64,000 nucleotides of DNA from Cyprinodon diabolis (lineage: Eukaryota; Chordata; Actinopteri; Cyprinodontiformes; Cyprinodontidae): NCBI GenBank assembly GCA_030533445.1, contig CM060068.1, positions 28,816,510 to 28,880,509 of the forward strand, written 5' to 3'. Positions 57,226 to 64,000 of the stretch are shown here, piece after piece. The translations under genes were made by a program, and so were the position numbers. Under the pieces are notes generated by a model. That model was given only the letters and a program-made list of their open reading frames with translations, did not search any database and was not told where the DNA came from. Numbering within the stretch: the stretch's first letter is position 1; the number at the start of each line of letters is the position of its first letter.

Positions 57226-60200
57226 AGAACGGCTTTTTTTAAATACTAACTTCAAAAAATATGAAGAGTATTCCTTATTTCATCCTTTTGTCATTTTTTA
57301 TTATGTCAGAGTTGGCTCTCCATGGAAGAGCCTGCATATGTAAACATGTAAAAATCATTTTTATAAATTCATTGAATCCCAACTGCACAAACGTATCATT
57401 CTTAAGGCTTGACTTTTGTACATAATGTTTTTATACCAAGTGCTGAAGTACCGAAGTCATGTAAACAAGAATCAAAAATGATTGAGAGCATGAAAGAATT
57501 TGCAGAAATAAACGGTGGATTGTCTCCGAGAACACATTGATGATTATGAGCAAATTTCCTTTCACAACTTTGCTTCCCAATACGTATATTGTTGTCAGGC
57601 TGGATTGTTATTGATCATGAAAACAAGATATTTTAGAAGAACTTACTTTAAAGCTGTCCATTTATTTCTGAATTTACCTTAATAGTCATTTACCTAATCA
57701 TCACAAAAGCAAGCATAGATACCATGGGAATGTCTTGCTATTCACACATGTATATACAGTGTATGTGTGGGTATGTGTGTGTGTGTGTGTGTGTGTAGAG
57801 AGAGAGGGGGGGAGTTTTATACATTCTTTAAAAGCCAGTCGCTGTTTCTTGCTTTGTTATTTCACCAAGGTCACTAAAGCTGCTGGAGAAAGAGGACACC
57901 AGGAAGACAACACTCCTCACCAGGACAAGAGGTTGTGATCATGAGGAACAGAGGTATAATCAGAATCAAGGCCTCTGGCATAAAATAGAGAAGGCATTGC
58001 AAAAAAAAAAAAAATGTAATCATGGCAGGGAAGGAAGAAATGTAATAATACATCTGAAGCACAAGCTTTAATCATGCAGGGAGACAGAGACAAAAGGAAG
58101 TGATATGAAGATGGAATTAGGCGACAGAAGTAGATGGAGTGGGAGAGGTGAACAGACAACGGAGACAGAAGGCACGATGGAGTAGACAGAGGGGTGAAGT
58201 TGGTATTTTTAACACGTTCTAATCAGAGCAAGCACATCAAAAGTGGCCTGCTGTGAAAACGCCCTCTCAGTTAATCAGAAGGAAGAAAATAAGAAAAAAG
58301 AGTTACTGATGCTAGGAACAACACTGTGGCAGGCACCGCTCTATAAAGAAGATTTGGCGTGTACGGCATACAGAAATGAGGGCAGGATGGAGTGAAATCT
58401 TCTTATGCAAATCTTTTACTTAAAATTCTTCTTGTAGACTTTATAGTTTAATGCTCTGGAAGTCCCATCCTAACAGTTCAGTGGTTGGGTGAAAAAAAGG
58501 AAAAGAGAAAGATGTGTTATGCCTGAAAACATGATGAAGACGGACTCAGGGAAGGATCAAATCTGTCTACCTCATGTATGGTTGCATGCTGCCCTCCTCC
58601 AGCCTGATAGTTTCTCTATAATACTGGTGCCAGATACTTTCCTGCCAGCCAGTATAATAAATCTCAGAAGATTAGCATACGAGAGAACAAAAGGCTAAAG
58701 CATGTCCTTTTTAGACCTAACTACAACATATGGTGAGAATGTGTCCAAGCAGGAAATGTGAAAACTTTTCTGAATTTTCCTGAAAAACAATAAAAAATGG
58801 TTTTAAGATCAATGGAAAAGAAATGTCTGTCTCTAGACATGTAAAGCTGGTTGGGATACTGTATAAAGTAAATTAAACTGCAGCAAAAGGTGAAGGTGAA
58901 AAAAATGCAAAAAGGTGGAATCCGAATGCACAGCGCACTTTGTTTATTTTAATCTTTTTTAAGGAATTTTGTGTATTTAACATTCAACAATTAATCATGT
59001 TTTATCACCTGAATTCCAGAAACAACATTGAAGATTGTGACTGAATCACACAGCGTTTGAGGTCATGAATATCAATGTCAGGCTTTAGTTAATACATGTT
59101 TTCTGGGACAAATGCATAGTAAGTTGCCTATTTTCCTGGTAATATTTATTCTCTTTTGTAATCTCTGCATCCTGCTGCAGTGCGGTGTTACAGAGCTGTG
59201 CTTTGAGTGATATTGACGAGCTGAGAGCCCAAGGATGCTCAAATCACACAGCAATCAAGCCCAATCATGGCCCCTGTGGCCAGTGGATCAGTGCCCACTC
59301 AACACTCAGGTACAGCTTAACAGTCCCTGACTTTATATGCTTCAATTAGTATGAAGGCATTACACTGAATGATTCCTTGTCATGCTACACAGTGATGAGA
59401 TGCAGTGTGATGTTATTCTAAGCTCTGCTGAGGAGAAAGAAACATCGCAACCAACTATCAGCAACGAGCTAGTGATGGGACAATGCGAGAGTCTGTATGC
59501 AACAATGCACTTGCAGCTACTGTACTCCAATAGGAGTGGGATGGTGCAAGCTTTGAAAAGCGTGTTGCAGGCTGGGTAGTGGGGTTATTATCTAAGAATC
59601 ATGACAGGAATTCAATGCCAAGCATTTGTGTGGAGAAATTCTTCTCTGCCCATACAAATCTGTTTGTTTCTGCCTCTTTTTCCAGTCCGTCCTCGTTCTG
59701 TATCCATTCCGCTGTGGGGAACAAGTAAAAAGTATAAGATTGGGAGTACTTGAGTGCTGAGGATTCCTCTTGAATATTATTTAAGCTTATCAAATGGCAC
59801 AATGCAGCACAGTGCTAACAAGGGGCAGTGATATTTTGAAAAGTCATCAGATTATTCTGTGTGCCTTACAGATAAAAAGAAAATTGGACAGGTTTTGGGG
59901 GGTGGATATAGGAAGCATTAAAGGTGTCCTGTTGGTAAATTTGCCTCAAGAGGTGACATTTCAGTACAAAGTCACTTTTCCAGATAAGTCAATTTCAGTT
60001 TAGATAACTGTTTTTCCATCCATCATTTTAAAACTGCTCTGTTTTTACTCAGGTTATCTTTGTCAGAATGTTTCGTTTTTTATTAATCTGATAGTGGGTC
60101 AAAAAGGCTAAACACAAGAAATCAGCTCTGTATGGTTTTATGCAATGGTCCAATACAGATTTCATTATATATGTTGCAGAGAAAGTACTTAAACAGAATA

Positions 60201-60244
60201 AAAATTTACAATATGAGAAAAACACATTAAGGTCAGATTTTTAC
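57226..60244. other. No gene; GT microsatellite at 57771-57796
   Basis: About 3 kb without a recognisable gene or bounded transposon. One GT array followed by GA-rich sequence is present. Confidence 0.4.
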
Positions 60245-60590
60245 TGACTGACATATAGAATAGAATCGAAAAGAAAATCCTTTTATTGTCCCACAATGGG
60301 GAAATTATTGTGTTTACAGCAGCAAAAAGATTATAGAAAAAGTTGTCACACAAATGTGGACCTAAGAGAAATGTATAAGAATAACATATTAGTGAAGAGT
60401 TAAAAGACATAAAATACTGTACTGTAAAGTGTTTTAACAATCGAAACTGTGCACCTGCAGAATAAATAACCAATATACAGCGATGGACATTTTTACAGTA
60501 ATGGATATATGAAAATAGCAGCAACATCAGAGATGTGCAAAATGACAGCAGTATGTTATTTAACTGACTTAGGTTGAAACTGTGCAAAAT
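60245..60590 (-). mobile_element. L2-type LINE 3' UTR fragment
   Basis: Plus strand 'CCTTTTATTGTCCCACAATG' then 'GGGGAAATTATTGTG' and 'ACAGCAGCAAAAAG' is the standard fish L2 3' end, followed by AT-rich UTR text with ATAGCAGCAACA. Antisense to the plus strand and without coding sequence. Confidence 0.75.
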
Positions 60591-60894
60591 TGGCAGGAAT
60601 GTAAGAACTTATTGAGGTTGTTTACGTTTATTTAGCATTTTAATCTTTTTATTCGGTCAAATTCATAGGATCTGTTGATTAATATATAGCATGTAGAACA
60701 TGAGGCAGGCCTTTGTATGGTTGCAGCTGTGATTTTAAAAATAATAACTTCATGCTTGTGAGTATGTGCATGGATTTATAAATCTGAACTTTTTTGCCAC
60801 ACACAATCGTCAGCTTATTGCCATGCATATAATTCTGGTATGGATCCTATGCAAGGTTTTATGAATAAGGCTCTGGGTCATTTCATTAATCTAA

Positions 60895-61080
60895 ATCAGG
60901 GGATTCAACCCCAGTCTTTGGGGTTCTGTCTCCTGCACCTTTTAGCTCTGTTTCTGCTCCCACACACCTTAGTCTGAGTCATTAGCAGGACTCTGGAGAA
61001 CTTGACTGCATACTTAGAATATGTTATTCAGTCATTTGATTCAGTCCAAGTCCACCAGCAGGATGAGACATTCGCCACTG
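60895..61080. mobile_element. Decayed hAT-type MITE
   Basis: 'CAGGGGATTCAACCCCAGTC' with later ATTCAGTCATTTGATTCAGT resembles, in diverged form, the widespread fish MITE related to the one at 8061. The right end is too eroded to define. Confidence 0.4.
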
Positions 61081-61439
61081 TGCAGTTGATCTGAAAGAAA
61101 GTGAGGAACAAAAAATCTTCAAATACTAACAGTGTGAGAAAATGAAACACTAGGATCATGAAGAATGCCCAGCCATAAACTCAGCATGAAGTAAATGGAA
61201 AAAAGATTGGCCACTAAAAAAAGAAATGCCATGGCAAAGCTGTCAAAGTATTGAACCAATTATAAAGGGGAAGATTTCTCTCTCCCACTTTATATCATTT
61301 GAGGCAAATTACATCTCTTCTTAAGAGATTGTTTACATGATAAAGAAGTCCTAAATACCTTTGTTGTGCCTTGAACTCTCAAAACTGAACCAGTAAATTA
61401 CATCTAGCGATAGCTGAAGTTTATCACCTCCTCCCACTG

Positions 61440-61701
61440 GACATCTTGACACCCTAGAAAACAACATCATGCTAAACTATCTCCAGTCCACGGTTGGACT
61501 CTCTGGGACCACACTAAGCTGGTTCCAGTTCATACCTCACAGGCAGGACAGAGTATGCGTTTCTAGCAGTCCCAATCATCACCCCACACAGTCAGTTGCT
61601 GAGTACCACAAGGGTCCGTGAAAGGTCTGACCCTTTTTACCATCTACTTACTAACCCTTGGTCATATCATCCATAAGCACAAAGTTTCATTCAATTATTA
61701 T
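61440..61701 (+). pseudogene. LINE reverse transcriptase, 5' part of split copy
   Basis: Degenerate reverse transcriptase text on the plus strand. An 'NNIMLNYLQSTVGLSGTTLS' like segment (61466-61525) is followed by a recognisable Q-G loop region and 'KHKVSFNYY' ending exactly at 61701. In intact L2/CR1-type elements the next residues are the catalytic YADD box, which here lies beyond the insertion. Stops and frameshifts abound. Confidence 0.7.
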
Positions 61702-62960
61702 CAGGCCTTTAGCTAGGAATATTTCATAGGGTGTACATCTTGGTGTACCACAACTTCATACTTTACAGAGTACGGTGGTTTGAGCTTCATAGGTTTAAAC
61801 TGCGATAGTCCTTCCTGGTAGGGAACAATAGGCATGGGGTGGCTAATTTAGGTTATAATCCCTGCTGGTCTTGGAATTGGTAACTGTCAGTTGGAATGAA
61901 ATTATTTCAAACAAAAAAATTGTATCTAGTACAAATTGTAAGAACCATAAGTAAGAAAATAACAGTTTTGACACCTTTGATACCATACTTTAAATTAATA
62001 TTGCTGGAGAATACCATTAATTACAGGTTGAAACCAGTGATTACAAATTCAATGTTGTTAATCTTTAACACAAAATTTTACGCAAGTCAGATTTCTTGCT
62101 TGATTGCTCTTGAAGAAGCTGGAGACTGCTTTCTGTGGTTCTCCCTTTGTTTCCCATCTTCATTTTCCCCAAATTCACAAACCCCTTATCAGTTAAATAA
62201 ATAACTCCTAGTCCACGAACATCCTTCTTCATGTGTTAAATTAAATTTTCCCTTAGTACGTTCATATTTAGGGATTGCATCTAAAAATATAAAACATATT
62301 TTCAATTCAAACTATAGATATATATATATATATATATAAGTACATATGAAGTAATACATTATAGCAAGCAATGGCTCAAACTAAATCATAGGTCATCAAA
62401 TTGGTGTCAGTTTAGTCAGTCAAAGGGGCTGCCTGTAGGAGTTTTTCAATGTACAGCAGGTGTCAGTATTCAGTGACACAGTATGGACACAATATCAATA
62501 CAGTTTGAAAATTTGTCGAAACGCTTCATGACGCCTCATGAACCCATCACTAACAGACAATATTGTCCAAAAAGACAAAAAAAAACCCTCCAAAATAATC
62601 ATATAGTTTTCAGGCATTCGATGAGTTTTCGTAAACTTTCAAAGTTTTACGCTTACCTTTTTGCAAACAGTGCAACTTGCTTGTTCCCATTAATGAAATT
62701 GTCCATAGGGATATTGGATATTCCACTAATATATGGGCTTTGTCACACTGACAAAGGACGAATAGGATGCAAGATGTGAGCTTAGCACAAGATTACGGAA
62801 GATTAGAAGAAGATCCAAGATGGCGGCCCGTAAAGTTCGGATTGGCAAATTTAGAACATTTGAGCGAAGTTTCCAGGGGAAAAACAGGCCGTACAATTTG
62901 TCAGTTATTAAATGAAGGCCATACAATGTACGGCTGTACGCATGGCGAGCTAAAAGCCTG
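61702..62960. mobile_element. hAT-type insertion splitting a LINE
   Basis: 1259 bp with inverted ends CAGGCCTTTAGCTAGG and (complemented) CAGGCTTTTAGCTCGC, 13 of 16 matching. The flanking 8-mers ATTATTAT (61694-61701) and AATTTTAT (62961-62968) agree at 6 of 8. A TA run lies near 62317-62338. No transposase recognised. Confidence 0.75.
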
Positions 62961-63771
62961 AATTTTATGCAGATGATACACAATTATACAAAAATAAAAG
63001 GAATCTACAGTCCCCTGAGATTACCATCTGCTCTTCAGGTTTCCCTGGTGCTGATATGGGCATCGATGTTGGACTGAAAAAGCTTGGAATTGAGAAAGCT
63101 TCCTGGATGGGAAGCGAAACGTCTTCAAACCTGGAAACAAAGACCAGTGGATTGTTTTTTTTTTTTTTTTACTTTTTTGGAATCTATGCCTTTGCCCCCT
63201 CAAGGGGTGACTACTGTAATGCCGTCATTGTAGGGATGCCTGGCAGGAGCCTGCAAAAGGTTCCAGCATATTAACTCCACCATCCAGGTCCTGACGATCA
63301 TATGACTTCAGTCTTGAAATCCGTCCACAGGCTGCACTTTTAACATAGAATCAAGTATAAAATCTGTCTCATCTCCTATCAGTGCATACATGGAACTGTT
63401 CCTACCTATCTCAGTGAACTCCTCAACCCTCACACCACCTTCCAAAACCTTTGCTTCTCCTCCTCTACTTACCGTCTGCACCAATCAAGGACTAAACTCT
63501 AGTATGGGAGACAGGGCCTTCATAGCATATGGCCCACTAATCTGGAATGCCCCCTATAAACTTTGGAGGCCCAACAAACTGTAAGGATCTTTAGGAAGGG
63601 ATTCAAGATATTATTTAATAAGACTTTTGAACCTTAATGATTTTTTTTCGTTGTCTTCTTATTTCTTGTCTGTTTTTTGTGGTTTTTTTATACCCTGTGA
63701 ACTGTTTTAACCCTCCATTACTGTAGCACTTTGAGGTTTCCTTTAAATGTGAAGTGCATCATAAAATAAAA
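62961..63771 (+). pseudogene. LINE reverse transcriptase and 3' end, distal part
   Basis: This begins with the catalytic region (TATGCAGATGATACACAATT encodes YADDTQL), continuing the segment that stops at 61701. Near 63210 the GACTACTGTAATGCC motif encodes the conserved DYCN. Near 63510-63560 the 'GDRAF..YGPLIWN' type C-terminus follows. The 3' end has the familiar 'GTAGCACTTTGAGG' and AATAAA (about 63765). About 63000-63185 is an extra insert with 'GAAGCGAAACGTCTTCAAAC' and a T-run that I cannot name. Confidence 0.65.
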
Positions 63772-64000
63772 GGAGTATATGCAATCATAACTCATGTGCA
63801 GACATCTCATAGGGTCCCCTTGCCCCTTATGCAAAAAGAGACAGAAAGGCTGAAAAGTATCATGGAAAATTAATACCGAATCTGTGAGAAACCTACAGAT
63901 TGATGGGAAACATTGGTAAAACTTCTGAGAAGAGAATGTCAGCATCTGTGTGGATCTGCTTAGTGTTTTAGAGTTTTTTCCTTATTTTTTTTTTATTAAA
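63772..64000. other. No gene recognised
   Basis: AT-rich end of the window. Confidence 0.4.

Overview
The window looks like teleost fish nuclear DNA, probably percomorph. It is AT-rich and gene-poor, and it is full of repeat families typical of fish: Sushi/Gypsy chromovirus LTR elements, L2/Maui and Rex3 LINEs, several hAT elements and MITEs, Tc1/mariner remnants, a TTAA-type MITE, and long CATC, GACA/GATA, GT and AAT microsatellites. No host exon could be identified with confidence; the best candidate is a weak terminal-exon-like piece at 8684-8808. The window is most likely intergenic or lies inside a very large intron.

Layout. 0.9-1.65 kb: Tc1/mariner remnant. 2.63-3.72 kb: a MITE split by a solo LTR (2720-3445, target duplication CTAAC). 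8061-8230: small hAT MITE. 13126-18926: complete Sushi-like Gypsy element on the minus strand with two 98.9% identical LTRs, TSD TAAGG, intact gag and a broken pol. 21708-22167: 5'-truncated Rex3 LINE. 26989-27736: solo LTR inserted inside the target duplication of a hAT MITE. 29.08-32.4 kb: near full-length L2 LINE, minus strand. 33.5-34.3 kb: another LINE fragment. 39018-39565: TTAA-flanked MITE. 39801-46144: complete 6.3-kb hAT transposon with a perfect 8-bp TSD and an intact 854-residue transposase. 48.2-52.5 kb: two inverted copies of an unclassified repeat. 53415-55522: non-autonomous hAT with a perfect TSD and a nested MITE. 56.4-57.2 kb: tetranucleotide array and Tc1 remnant. 61.4-63.8 kb: LINE whose reverse transcriptase motif is split by a 1.26-kb hAT-type insertion.

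How parts work together. The Gypsy element shows an unusually readable replication layout. An 11-nt sequence at the predicted RNA 5' end is complementary to the 11 nt just inside the 5' LTR, as expected for Tf1/sushi-type self-priming. The gag-pol overlap carries a candidate minus-one frameshift site followed by a perfect 11-bp hairpin. The large hAT element couples an intact transposase to a second, convergent, uncharacterised gene (broken by two 1-nt shifts) and a 56-bp GC-rich minisatellite at its transposase-proximal end. Insertion order can be read from the nested target duplications in several places.

Limits: family names rest on motif and consensus recognition by eye. Boundaries without a stated target duplication are approximate, and no alignment or database search was run.
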